Source: Piliocolobus tephrosceles (lineage: Eukaryota; Chordata; Mammalia; Primates; Cercopithecidae). From it: 64,000 nucleotides of DNA. This document shows positions 1-10,740 of this stretch, piece after piece. The stretch covers positions 197,364,276 to 197,428,275 of the forward strand of contig NC_045434.1 of NCBI RefSeq assembly GCF_002776525.5, in the 5' to 3' direction. Every line of letters starts with the position of its first letter. Positions within the stretch are counted from its first letter, which is position 1. The translations under genes were made by a program, and so were the position numbers. The notes beneath the pieces were generated by a model. The model was not told the origin of the DNA and ran no database searches. It worked only from the letters and a program-made list of their open reading frames with translations.

Positions 1-19
1 GCTTAGAAGAAAGAGCACT

Positions 20-215
20 GGACTTGGAAAAAAAGGCTGGGGTTTGCATCCCAGCTCTGCCATAAATCCCTGTGTGACTCTGGACAATTTAACCTCTTAG
101 AGCTTTAGTTTCTTCATCTGTAATATGAGGGTAGCAGTACTACCACATAGGGTTTGAGGGAGTAATTGAATTAATCACATAAGATGATGCATGTTTACAA
201 AAAAAAAAACAAAAA
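20..215 (+). repeat. MIR SINE
   Basis: The core GTTTGCATCCCAGCTCTGCC, then TGTGTGACTCTGGACAA and CCTCTTAGAGCTTTAGTTTC, is collinear with the MIR consensus. Confidence 0.75.
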
Positions 216-289
216 CAAACTTGAAGCCCCTTTACTGTGCCTCAGTATCCCAAAGGACTTTGGAGTTTACTTTGAGAAATACAGGGAGC

Positions 290-1860
290 ACTAGGGAGTG
301 TTAGGCAGAGGAGAGCTGGGCAGAGGAGAGCTATGATCTGACTTATGTTTTAAGATAATCACTCTGGCTTCTGGGTTCAGAAAAGACTGAAGGGGCAAGG
401 GAGGAAGCATGTGGAGACCAGAGTGGCAGCGATTGCCATCATCCAGACGCAGACTAGGACAATAGCTGTGAGAGTAGTGGGAAGTGGTTGGATCCTGATT
501 GTATTTTAATAGCAGAATTGACAAGATTTGCTGATAGACTGCACATGGGGTAGGAGAGGGTCAAGATGACTTCAAGGTTCTGATCTGGCACGACTCAGCG
601 GCTGCTGGTGCCATTTACTGAGATGCGGAACACTGGGGTGGGATAGATCTGGGAGGGAAAACCTGGAGTTCAGTGTCAAATGTGGTAGCGTTAGGGTTAA
701 GATGGGGGGCTAGAGATGGGTATGAAACATCCCAGTGGAGACACTGAATGGAAATGTACAAGTCTGAAGCTTAGTGGAAAGGTTAGTGCTAGGGATACAA
801 ATTTGGGAGTTGTTATGATACAGATGGTGTTTAAAGCCATGAGACCCAAGGAGATCACTCAGGAGTGAGGATAAAGAGAGATGGGAAGAAGTCTGAGAAC
901 TGAGTGCTAGAACACCCGGCATTTTGGAGTGGCGACATGTGGAAGAGCCAGCAAAGGAGACAGAATTGTGCTTGGAGAGGCAGGAGGAAGCCCAGGAGAG
1001 GGTGAGGTCCTGGAAGGCAAGAAAGAGAGGGCCTCAGGTGGGTTGAGTGCTGCTGAGAGGTCAAGTAGGATGGAGGCTGAGAAGTAGCCATTGGATTTGG
1101 CAAGGAGACCTTGGCAAGCGTGGTTTTAAAGGAGGATGAAGGCAAAAGCCTGGCTTGACTAATTCAAGAGCGGGAGATGAGAAAGTGGAGACAGCATGCA
1201 GAGGCAGCCCTGCCAAGGACTTTGCTATAAAGGGGAACAGAGAAATGGAGAAGAAGCGGGAGGGCAATAATCCGATAGAGAGAAGAAAACTCTGATGAAA
1301 CAGAAGAGAGATGAATTGCAAGAGTCAAGCCTTTGAGTTGGAAAGTGGGAGTAGGATTTTGCGCCTTTAGGCTGATGCAGGGACAGTTCATCTTAACGAG
1401 AGAAATGGCAGGGACTGTGAGTAGACTGGCAGATTTGGTGGTGGGTGCCACAGGTTCAGTCTCCTGCAGGGAGAAGAGAAAATTCCTTACTAATTACTTG
1501 TATTTTCGCAGAGAAATGAGAGGCACCGTCATCAGCCTCATGTGAGGGTGGGAAGGAGGGATGGGGTTTGTGGAGAGGGAAAGTGTGCTATGGTCATCTG
1601 TGGGAGTAGAAGGCAGTGAGAGGACTGGAGGGGTGCAGCGGGACTGCAGGCTGGCACCAGGGTCCCTAGGGCTTGTAATTGGTGGAAAGTGTGTCAGGGA
1701 CCAGGGCTGTGTGCAGCTGCTCCAGGCAGATGTGGAAGAAGCAGAGTTGAACTTGCCCAGCCTGGGGTGCTGCCCAGAGGGAGCCCAAAGCCCAAGGGAG
1801 ACCAGAGATGGGGCTGTTTGCAAAGGAGGAAGCATAACAGTAGCCCACGAAATCTAAGCT
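290..1860 (-). repeat. L2 (LINE2) fossil with reverse-transcriptase remnant
   Basis: The minus strand keeps readable L2 ORF2 stretches: at 922-710 DLLGSHGFKHHLYHNNSQI corresponds to the RT region in which L2 has GFKYHLYADDSQIY, so the catalytic YADD is decayed to YHNN. Further left the + strand reads like the L2 3' region (GATCTGACTTATGTTTTAAG, ATTTGCTGATAGACTG). No frame is intact. L2 has been inactive since before the placental radiation. Confidence 0.8.
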
Positions 1861-1889
1861 GGTTAAGAAAGGAGAGAGAGTGAAAACGG

Positions 1890-2165
1890 GGGAGCCCAGT
1901 CAGGCAGCCTGGGTACAAATCTCAGCTCAACCCACACTAGCTGAATCCATCTGGGCCCCTTAGTTGACCTCTCTGTGCCTCAGTTTCCCTATCTATAGAA
2001 TGGGGATAAGAATAATACTACTTCCTAGGGCTGTTGTGAGGATTGAACAAGTGAGCGAACACTTGTTCAATTTTGAACACTGTTCTAAAACGTTTAGAAC
2101 AGTGCCTGGCATGGCGTAAGTGTTGTGGCAGTGCTGTTATTTTCATCATCACCATTGCTCTCAGG
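1890..2165 (+). repeat. MIR SINE
   Basis: GGGTACAAATCTCAGCTC, TGACCTCTCTGTGCCTCAG and TTTCCCTATCTATAGAATGG followed by GGGCTGTTGTGAGGATTGAA match MIR in order. Confidence 0.8.
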
Positions 2166-2169
2166 CTCC

Positions 2170-2585
2170 ATTGATTGGAATTGATTGGAACTGTTGACGG
2201 GAGGCAATAAGGAAATGAGCTGGACAGATAGGAGGTGGTGGTGGTTATCAGGTACAATGCCTGAAACTGAGGCTACGGAGGCAACACAGTTACTGGTAAT
2301 GACAAGGTCTAAGGCTTGACAGTGGGTGGCAGAAGTGTAACGTAGGGAAAGATAGACGAGCGGTCAAGGAACCGAGAGGGAAGGAGTTGGGTGGACTAAG
2401 ATAATTTCTGGGAAGAGTGATGGAGAGAAAGGCTGAAGGGCAGGAGCTGACATCATCAGGGACCAAGAGGCGGCAGGAGGCTTAGACCACAGCAAGGGAG
2501 GGAGAGTGTGATGGCATCTTCTTCAAGGGAGCTGGGGATGTTTGGGGTAGAAAAAAGAACAATGGTCTTGGAGGGAATATGGAAA
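2170..2585 (-). repeat. L2 fossil, continuation of the upstream copy
   Basis: GA-rich sequence (AATGACAAGGTCTAAGGCTTGACAG and following) resembles a more 5' part of L2 on the minus strand, separated from the 290-1860 piece by a MIR. Confidence 0.5.
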
Positions 2586-2586
2586 G

Positions 2587-2891
2587 GTTTTTGTTTTTGT
2601 TTTTGTTTTGAGACAGAGTTTAGCTCTTGTCACCCAGGTTGGAGTGCAATGGTGCAATCTCGGCTCACTGCAACCTCTGCCTCCCAGGTTCAAGTGATTC
2701 TCCTGTCTCAGCTTCCCGAGTAGCTGGGATTACAGGTGAAAACCACCACGCCTGGCTCACTTTTGTATTTTTAGTAGAGACGGGGTTTCGCCATGTTGGC
2801 CAGGCTGGTCTCAAACTCCTGACCTCAGGTGATCCACCCGCCTTGGCCTCCCAGTGTGCTGGGATTAGAGGTGTGAGCCATTGCGCCCAAC
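2587..2891 (-). repeat. AluS-type SINE
   Basis: Starts with a (GTTTTT)n tail on the + strand and ends GCCATTGCGCCCAACC; full length, antisense to RH. Confidence 0.95.
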
Positions 2892-2971
2892 CTGGAAGTT
2901 TGTATTTATTAATTTTTGGTTGTCTTCATTTGTGTATGTGACTTTAACCCCTAAATACTTCAGTGTATATT

Positions 2972-3273
2972 CCTTTTTTTTTTTTTTTTTATGAGACAGA
3001 GTCTTGCTCCATCACCCAGGCTGGAGTGCAGTGGTGTGATCTCGGCTCACTGCAATGTCCGCCTCCTGGGTTCAAGCAATTCTTGTGCCTCAGCCTCCTG
3101 AGTAGCTGGGATTAGAGGCATGTGCCACCATGCCCAGTTAATGTTTGTGTTTTTAGTAGAGATGGGGTTTCACCATATTAGCCAGGCTGGTCTTGAGCTT
3201 CTGGCCTCAGTTGATCCGCCTGTCTCAGCCTCCCAAAGTGCTGAGATTACAGGTGTGAGCCACTATAACTGGC
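2972..3273 (-). repeat. AluS/J-type SINE
   Basis: T-run then GAGACAGAGTCTTGCTCC. Flanked by the target duplication TCAGTGTATATT (before 2972 and after 3273), inserted into L1M sequence. Confidence 0.95.
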
Positions 3274-3289
3274 CTCAGTGTATATTTCT

Positions 3290-3658
3290 GATGCAGTTTG
3301 GTTCTATATCCCCTACCAAATCTCATCTTGAATTGTAATCCCCACATGTTGAGGGCCAGGCCTCGTGGGAGGTGACTGGATCACAGAGGTGGTTCCCCCA
3401 TGCTGTTCTTGTGATAATGAGTGGGTTTTCAGGAGAGCTGATGGTTTGAAAGTGTGGCACTTCTCTCTCTTTCTCTCTCTCTCTCACCTGCCACCACGTA
3501 AGATGTGCCTTGCTGTCCCTTTACCTTCCACCATGATTGTAAGTTTCCCAAGGCCTCCCCAGCTATGCCAAACTGTGAGTCAATTAAGCCTCTTTTGTTT
3601 ACAAATTACCCAGTCTCAGGAAGTATCTTTATAGCAGTGTAAAAACAGACTAATACAA
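3290..3658 (+). mobile_element. Solitary MaLR LTR (MST/THE1 type)
   Basis: The order TTTGGTTCTATATCCCCTAC, CAAATCTCATCTTGAATTGTA, CACGTAAGATGTGCCTTGC, CCATGATTGTAAG, GTGAGTCAATTAAGCCTC and AAAAACAGACTAATACA is that of MST/THE1 LTRs. Its poly(A)-type AATTAAGCC is visible. No internal region. Confidence 0.85.
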
Positions 3659-4400
3659 TTTCCTAAAACACAGGGACATTCTCTTACATAACCATTGTTC
3701 AGTTAACAAAAATGAGAAATTGACATTGATACATTATGATTACCTTATTCTAATTTCACAAATTGTCTTAATAATATCCTTTCTAGAAAAATATATATGT
3801 ATATTTTGTGGTCGAGTGTTACATCTTGCATTTAGTTCTCATGTCTTATTAAACTCCATCAATCTGGAACCGTTTCTTCATCTTTCTTTGTCTTTCATGA
3901 CCTTGATATATGTTGAAGTTTTGAGCCAGTTATTTTGTAGAATGTGGGTTTGTCTGCTGTCCCTCATGATCAGATAGTGGGTATGCATTTTTGGTAGGAA
4001 TTCAACAGAAGCCGTGTGCGCCCTTCTTAGTATATCATATCAGAAGACAGGCTGTCAATTTGCCCCATTACTAGGTGTGTTAACTGTGATCATTGGGTTA
4101 AGATGGTACCTGCCAGGATCTTCCACTGCAAAGTTACTATTTTCTCCTTTGTAATTAATAAACATCTTGTGAGGAGATAATTTCCTATAGAAATCCTGTT
4201 TATCATCCAGCTTTCACCCACTGATTTTAGTGTTCATTGATTCTTCCCTGAATAAATTAGTACTATAATAATTGCCAATGTTGGTTTTCTAATTCCATCT
4301 TCCTTTCAATAGTGGGCATTCTTCTGTAAGGAAAAGTTTTCACTTCTCTGTTCATCCACTCATCTCTGTATTTGTTTATATCACCATGGGCTCCTGGATT

Positions 4401-5390
4401 CCGGTTTGCACACTTCCATTTTCTGCTTTTTCTCTCTGCTTAATGTAAGGATTAATGAGAACTCCCTGATTCCCAGGAAGAAAATGTAACCAGAGCTTTC
4501 TTAGGAAGAATGGAGAGAATTCTGTGTAAGAACCATAAAGGTATGTCTGTGTAGTAGGGACAATTTTAAAAAACAAACAAACAAAAAGAACCTCCAAGGG
4601 CAGGAGGTGCTGCCAGACTCAGAAGGGCACTGGAACTGGCTATGAGAAGCCGCTGAGATCCGAGGTAGTCTGTGCTCTCCATCTTTTGGCTCTGTTTCTC
4701 TCTGTACATCTAATGTCTCTGTACACCAGCTTTCTCTTGAGCGAAAAACATGTCCCGTCCACCCACCCACCCACCTCCACTTGTTCCTACATTTCTATAT
4801 CCCAGATCCTGCAGAAAACAACTCTTTTCTCTCAGTTAGTCTCAATTCTGCAGTCCAGGGAGAGAGAATCGGATCAGTCTCCTGGGTTATTTTTCCACTC
4901 TGGTCCAACCAGCTGCAGCTGGCATGGGAGATGGTTCACACAGTAAAAACACGGCTGTCAAGAAGAGGGGTAAATTTCAGAGGTGGAACACTCCCTGCGA
5001 GCCCGAACCTCTTCCTGCTTTGTTGCAGTCTTCATAACAATTGCTTTAAAAGACTGCATTGATATAACATCATCTCCTCTCTTCTCTGCAGCTTTGACTT
5101 GCTAACTTAACTGGTGTAGAGGAGGGCTTAGCACTGATTTTGAATGTTTATTTTCCTCAAAACTTCAATTCAGCCTGGGTTTCTTCAGCAGGAGGGCTCA
5201 GGGGAACCAGAGCCAGGGACCAGAGTCATTTCAGAGCAGGCAGCTTAAGAAATGAATATACCAGGCCAAGAATCCCCAACTGTTCTTCCTGAACTCCTTC
5301 CTGGTGGAGCTCAAAGAGATGAAAAACGCAAGCCTGCTTTTCAGTTCTTATCAGGGAATTGCATAGACTTTCCTCTTTGTGTATGACTGA
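4401..5390. other. RH intron 3, unassigned stretch
   Basis: No repeat I can name with confidence; it includes a short (CCCA)n run at 4757-4776. The frames here lack conserved features. Confidence 0.4.
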
Positions 5391-5394
5391 GGGC

Positions 5395-5800
5395 TTTTTA
5401 CCATCATTTGTTCACTTCACAAATATTTATTTAGTATTTACTATATGCCAGGCACTCTTGTGTCCGTGGAAAATACAACTCTCATGGAACGTCTGTTCCA
5501 GAAGGAAAGACTGCCAATAAGCAATAAAATAGATAAAAGATATAGCATGTTAGAGAGTGGTAAGTACCACAGAGAAAAATAAAATGGAGAAAGGAAACAC
5601 GAAAAGTTGAGGAGAGAGGATAACTCTTAGAGAGGGCGGCCAGGGGCAGCTTCATCTCATCAAGGGGGTGATTTTTTTAGTACAGACCTGAAGGTAGCGA
5701 GTGCACAAGCCACATGGGCACCTGAGAACAGCGGCAGAACAATGGCAGGATGCTGGGAGGGCCGTTTTATCACCCACGCTGTTTAGAATTGTCAGCACAT
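5395..5800 (-). repeat. L2 3' end
   Basis: The + strand reads TTCACAAATATTTATTTAGT, TACTATATGCCAGGCACTCT, TTAGAGAGTGGTAAGTACCA, and AGACCTGAAGGTAGCGAGTG, in the order of the reverse complement of the L2 3' UTR. Confidence 0.8.
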
Positions 5801-5827
5801 GGCGATAAAAAAAAAAAAAAAAAAGTA

Positions 5828-6120
5828 GGCTGGGCACAGTGGCTCATGCCTGTAATCCCAGCACTTTGAGAGGCCAAGGCGGATGGATAACTTGAGGTCA
5901 GGAGTTAGAGACCAGCCTGGGGAACATGGTGAAACCCCGTCTCTACTAAATATACAAAAATCAGCCAGGTGTGGTCGTGGGCGCCTGTAATCCCAGCGGC
6001 TTGGGAGGCCGAAGCAGGAGAATCGCTTGAACCCAGGGGGTGGAGGTTGCAGTGAGCCGAGATCATGCCATGCATCCCAACCTGGGTGACTGAGTGAGAC
6101 TTCGTCTCAAAAAAAAATAA
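5828..6120 (+). repeat. AluS-type SINE
   Basis: Full length from GGCTGGGCACAGTGGCTC to a short A tail; one base differs in the second-arm B-box region (CCATGCATCCCAACCTG). Confidence 0.95.
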
Positions 6121-6254
6121 GTAAATGAAAAACAGACAGACTTTTTAGCTGGCTTTAGAATTGTTAGACACCCTCTACAGAAAAAGCACCCCGATTGCTT
6201 CACCCAGGTGGACTACTCCCTTCACCCTGCCCTTGTTACATCCTGGCTGGGGGT

Positions 6255-6955
6255 CACCTTTTCAGGCAGCTGAATGACCCAAAGTGGAAACACAGTGGGT
6301 TTGAGGATGAGAGAAGAGCAAGTGGAGGAGTGCAATAGGAGGTGATGTCAGAGAGGTCAGGCGAGAGTGGATCCTGCAGGGTCATGGCAAGAACGTGGAC
6401 CTTGACTTTGAGTGACATGGGAGCCGCTGGAGGCTTCTGAGCAGAGGAGTAACATGATCTGACTTGCATTTTATTTTATTTATGTATTTGACGGAGAGTC
6501 TCGCTCTGTCGCCCAAGCTGGAGTGCAGTGGCACGGTCTCAACTCACTACAGCCTCCGCCTCCCAGGCTCCAGTGACTCCTCTGCCTCAGCCTCCCAGGT
6601 AGCTGGGATTACAAGCAAGCGTCACCACACCCGGCTAATTTTTGTATTTTTAGTAGAGACAGGGTTTGCCATGTTGGCCAGACAGGTCTTGAACTCCTGA
6701 CCTCAGGTGATCCGCCCACCTCAGCCTTCCAAAGTGCTCGGATTACGGGTGTGAGCTACCACACCCAGCCTGACTTGCATTTTAACAGGGTCACTCTGCC
6801 TGCTGTGTGGAGAACAGTCCACAGGGAGACAAGAGTGGAAATGGAAAGACCAGTTAGGAGGTTATTGTAACAATTTGGGGTAGTGGTGATGGTGGCTTAA
6901 ACCAAGATGGGGTCAGTGGGAAATGGTGCTAAAAATCCTGCCAATTCTGGGTATT
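6255..6955 (-). repeat. L2 3' region, split by an Alu
   Basis: GAGTGACATGGGAGCCGCTGG, GAGTAACATGATCTGACTTG and, after the Alu, GGGTCACTCTGCCTGCTGTG, ACCAGTTAGGAGGTTATTG are L2 reverse-complement landmarks. TGACTTGCATTTTA is duplicated around the Alu at 6470-6771. Confidence 0.75.
6470..6771 (-). repeat. AluS-type SINE
   Basis: Begins TTTATTTTATTTATGTATTTGACGGAGAGTC on the + strand (read in two parts) and ends CACACCCAGCC. Flanking duplication TGACTTGCATTTTA. Confidence 0.95.
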
Positions 6956-7245
6956 TTTAGAAGGCACAGCTGACAGCCTTCACCAGTAGCCCACTAAGTT
7001 ATTAAGCATTACTAAAGTGTGATAGTCGTGATGCAAAATTAGAATATATCTAGAGTGTACCAAAGACTTTAGTTTGGTATTATAAGAAGTCTGGCCACTT
7101 CATGTTGCAAAATTTATATCACTCATCAATCCCTGCAGAGTTAAAATTCTGCTGAGAAGTAGGAATCAGTGAGGTACATGTCTATGTGGGGTTTGGCACA
7201 CCTAAGTGAAACTTGGTCAAAAGTATGTAAGAGCTACTGATAGGC

Positions 7246-7548
7246 TAGGCCACCGGGTGTGGTAGCTCCTGCCTGTAATCCCAGCACTTTGGAAGGGAAG
7301 GATCTCTTGAGGTCAGGAGTTTGAGACCAGCCTGAGCAACACAGGGAGATTTCATCTTTACACAAAATTTAAAAATTGGCCAGGCATGGTTGTGCATTCC
7401 TGTAGTCCCAGCTACTCAGGAGGCTGAGGTGGGAGGATCACTTGAGGCTGGGAGTTGGAGGCTGCAGTGAGCTGTGACTACACCACTGCACTCCAGCATG
7501 GGCAATAGTGCAAGACTATGTCTCAAAAAAAAAAAAAAAAAAAAAAAA
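7246..7548 (+). repeat. AluJ-type SINE
   Basis: CCACCGGGTGTGGTAGCTCCTG to a 24-A tail; ends AGCTGTGACTACACCACTGCACTCC, an AluJ trait. Confidence 0.93.
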
Positions 7549-7812
7549 AGCCTGGGTGCAGTGGCTCATGCCTGTAAACCCAACATTTTGGGAGGCCGAG
7601 GCAGGTGGATCACCTGAGGTCAGGAGTTCGAGACCAGCCTGGCAAACACGGTGAAAGCTCATCTCTACTAAAAATACAAAATTAGCCAAGCATGGTGGCA
7701 CATGCCTGTAATCCCAGCTACGAGGGAAGCTGAGGCAGGAGAATCGCGTGAACCTGGGAGGCAGAGGTTCCAGTGAGCCGAGACCGTGCCATTGCACTCC
7801 AGCCTGGGCAAA
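7549..7812 (+). repeat. AluS-type SINE, 3' truncated
   Basis: Starts directly after the A tail of the preceding Alu and stops at CACTCCAGCCTGGGCA without an A tail, 157 bp before RH exon 4. Confidence 0.9.
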
Positions 7813-7969
7813 GCCTGCTGGGTTGGGCTGGGTAAGCTCTGAACACCAGTCTCGTGGCTTCAAGTCACACCTCCTAAGTGAAGCTCTGAACTTTTCTCCA
7901 AGGACCGTCAGGGCTTGCCCGTGGGCAGAGGATGCCGACACTCACCGCTCTTGCTGGGTTTTATTGCAG

Positions 7970-8117
7970 ACAGACTACCACATGAACATGATGTACATCC
8001 ACGTGTTTGCAGCCTATTTTGGGCTGACTGTGGCCTGGTGCCTGCCAAAGCCTCTACCCAAGGCAACAGAGGATAAATATCGGACAGCAACGAGCCCCAG
8101 TTTGTTTGCCATGCTGG
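7970..8117 (+). CDS. RH: RH exon 4 (148 nt)
   Basis: The acceptor TTGCAG precedes the exon and the donor GTAAGG follows. It codes residues 163 to the first base of codon 212 (starts TDYHMNMMYIHVF). It contains the transmembrane stretch ending VAWCLPKPL, with the Cys-Leu-Pro motif at 186-188, then a polar loop (ATEDKYRTATSP). M169, M170 and I172 are the RhD-type residues that in RhCE are L, R and F. The 148-nt length equals human exon 4. Confidence 0.95.
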
Positions 8118-10693
8118 GTAAGGACAAGGTGGGGTGAGTGGTCTAATACTTGGGCTGAGCAGAATGGCTAGAAAAGGCTCTGGCTGAAAAATCTCCCTCC
8201 TTTACCAACTTCCCCTGGGTGTCTGAAGCCCTTCCGTCATGGTTCATTTCTTTGAGTAGTGTTTGCTAAATTCACACCTTTGAATTAAGCATTTGCTTTT
8301 AGGGACCTCTCTTCATTAATATCCACTAGAAAGGAGAGAGTCATTATGTGTGAGTTTAAATAAGTTTATCCAAATCCTTTGTTCTCAACTGAAAGGAGGG
8401 AATTGGACAAGTGAAGAAAGTAGGGCCCAGGGGTGAAGGAACAAGGGTGGGAATAGTAATAATGTTGTACTTTGAAAATCTGTGAAAATGATGAACTTAG
8501 ACTGCTGGGAGAGGCTTATAGAAAATCGGGCAGTGAGCTTGATAATACGCAAAGGACTGTCAGGCCACGGGGTCAAATTAAAGCAGCACATTCATTAAAA
8601 TAATAATAATAATAAGCATTGGGGCCAGGTGCGGTGGCTCAAGCCTGTAATCCCAGCACTTTGGGAGGCCGAGGCGGATGAATCACCTGAGGTTAGGAGT
8701 TTGAGACCAGCCTGGCCAACAGGGTGAAACCCCATCTCTACTAAAAATGCAAACAAATTAGCTGGGCGTGGTGGCACACGCCTGTAATAGCAGCTACTTG
8801 GGAGGCTGAGGCAGGAGAATCTCTTGAATCCAGGCAGCGGAGGTTGCAGTGAGCCAAGATCGCGCCACTGCACTCCAGCCTGGGTGACAGAGCAAGATTC
8901 CATCTCAATTAAAAAGAAAAAATAAATAAAAATAAGCATTTGACCATCACAGACCAGGTTCAAGAGACCTGGGGTATGCAGACTTCAACCCTCTTGGCCT
9001 TTTTTTCCTTGTCTGTAAAATATGGTTAACTGGTATCAGCTTGAGAGCTTGGAAGGAAGACGTGACTTGCCCATCTAGCTCTAAGTGACAAGGCTGAGAC
9101 TCTCCAGCCCTAGGATTCTCATCCAAAAGCCCTCAAGGCTCAGACCTTTGGAGCAGTAGTGTGGTTCTCACCAACTACCCTCTCTGGCCCCCAGGCACCC
9201 TCTTCTTGTGGATATTCTGGCCAACTTTCAACTCTGCTCTGCTGACAAATCCAATTGAAAGGAAGAATGCTGTGTTCAACACCTACTATGCTCTAGCAGT
9301 CAGCGCGGTTACAGCCATCTCAGTGTCATCCTTGGCTCACCCCCGAGGGAAGATCAACATGGTGAGGAGGGCGCTGCCCTTGGGCAGCACTTGGGTCTAA
9401 TAGGACTAACATATTTATGCCCCTCCCCACCCCAGGGCCAGCGTGGCTTGGGAGAGGGCATGCCAGGTGGTGGAGCCATGTCTGCCTCTACAGTGGAGCT
9501 CTAGGAAGAACGCTGGGTGGCCACAGTGGGCCTGGGACTCAGGAGACTGTCCAGTGATCAAAGGCTTTCTGGGGGGAGTGGTTAAATCCATCCATGCTAA
9601 CATGAAACACACCTGAGTTTGAACCTCGTTTCTGCTAGTTGCTAAAGCCAGTCACCATGAGCGAGAGTCAGCAGCAACAGACTAGACTAGAAATCGCCAG
9701 CCTCTCTCTTCCCCACAACAAATTTCAAGAATGGAACCATCAGAATCAGAAGTAGAGAAGTATATGACACTAGCCACGTGGCCCTGATCAAGCCACTTCA
9801 ACTTTTTGAGTCTCAATGGCTTCATCTATAAAGTGGGAATTAAGAAATGGTGCATGTAAAGTGCTTAACGGGGAATAAGTACTAGGCAAACATTAGCTGC
9901 TGCTGTTAATACAGACAGGGAATGGTGTGTGTGAGTCTTGTGGGCAAAGATGGGTGAGAGGGGAGACAAAACAGATTCTTGTGATGATGGGGGCAGGGGG
10001 TCCAGCTGGTGGTATTGGAGGGAAGTCTGGACAGACCAGTGGTGGGGCTGTCTGGACAGTGGTGGGGAAGTCTGGACAGACCAGTGGGAGGGGCTGGAGT
10101 GGAAAGAATGTGGCCACAGATGACAGCTTCACAGCAGAATTCAGTGCTAAGAGGAAGTGAGTGGCCATGAGTTCCATGGTGACAGCAAGTCTAAGACATC
10201 CAGCAAGGCAGGAGTGGGTGTCAGCTGAGGGAAGCCCAGAGGTTAATCCTAGGTGAGAGCTAAAGGGTGTTAGATGAGAGCAAGGCAAGGCTCTGGTTCT
10301 GGAGCAGTGAAGGATATAGCAGAGCTATGACCCAGGAACAAGGCCCAGCTTATTGGAACTGGGCCCAGTCATACAGGGACCAAGTAGCCAATAATAATAA
10401 TAAAAACAAGGCCGGGCGCGGTGGCTCAAGCCTGTAATCCCAGCACTTTGGGAGGCCGAGACGGGCGGATCAGGAGGTCAGGAGATCGAGACCATCCTGG
10501 CTAACACGGTGAAACCCCGTCTCTACTAAAAATACAAAAAAACTAGCCGGGCGAGGTGGTGGGCGCCTGTAGTCCCAGCTACTCCGGAGGCTGAGGCAGG
10601 AGAATGGCATGAACCCGGGAGGCGGAGCTTGCAGTGAGCTGAGATCCGGCCACTGCACTCCAGCCCAGGAGACACAGCAAGACTCCGTCTCAA

Positions 10694-10740
<47 letters not shown>

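Larger units (their letters stand above)
2893..4400 (-). repeat. L1M fragment, interrupted by an Alu and an LTR
   Basis: Pieces 2893-2971, 3275-3290 and 3659-4400 resemble the 3' part of old L1 elements read in antisense (CAGGGACATTCTCTTACATAACC, CATGACCTTGATATATG, AAAGTTACTATTTTCTCC, TTTGTAATTAATAA). Subfamily not assigned. Confidence 0.55.
1..7969 (+). other. RH: RH intron 3 (3' part)
   Basis: The window opens within this intron; no exon 3 sequence is seen. It is made of an L2 fossil, MIRs, L1M pieces, an MaLR LTR and six Alus. The last 160 bp before exon 4 are unique. Confidence 0.85.

Noticed and set aside
1..300. RH exon 3 at the window start
   Set aside because: No 151-nt Rh coding sequence with splice sites is found; the sequence is MIR and L2, so exon 3 is upstream.
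7748..8137. 129-codon frame across RH exon 4
   Set aside because: Only the part from 7970 is exon; the upstream part is Alu and intron before the splice acceptor.
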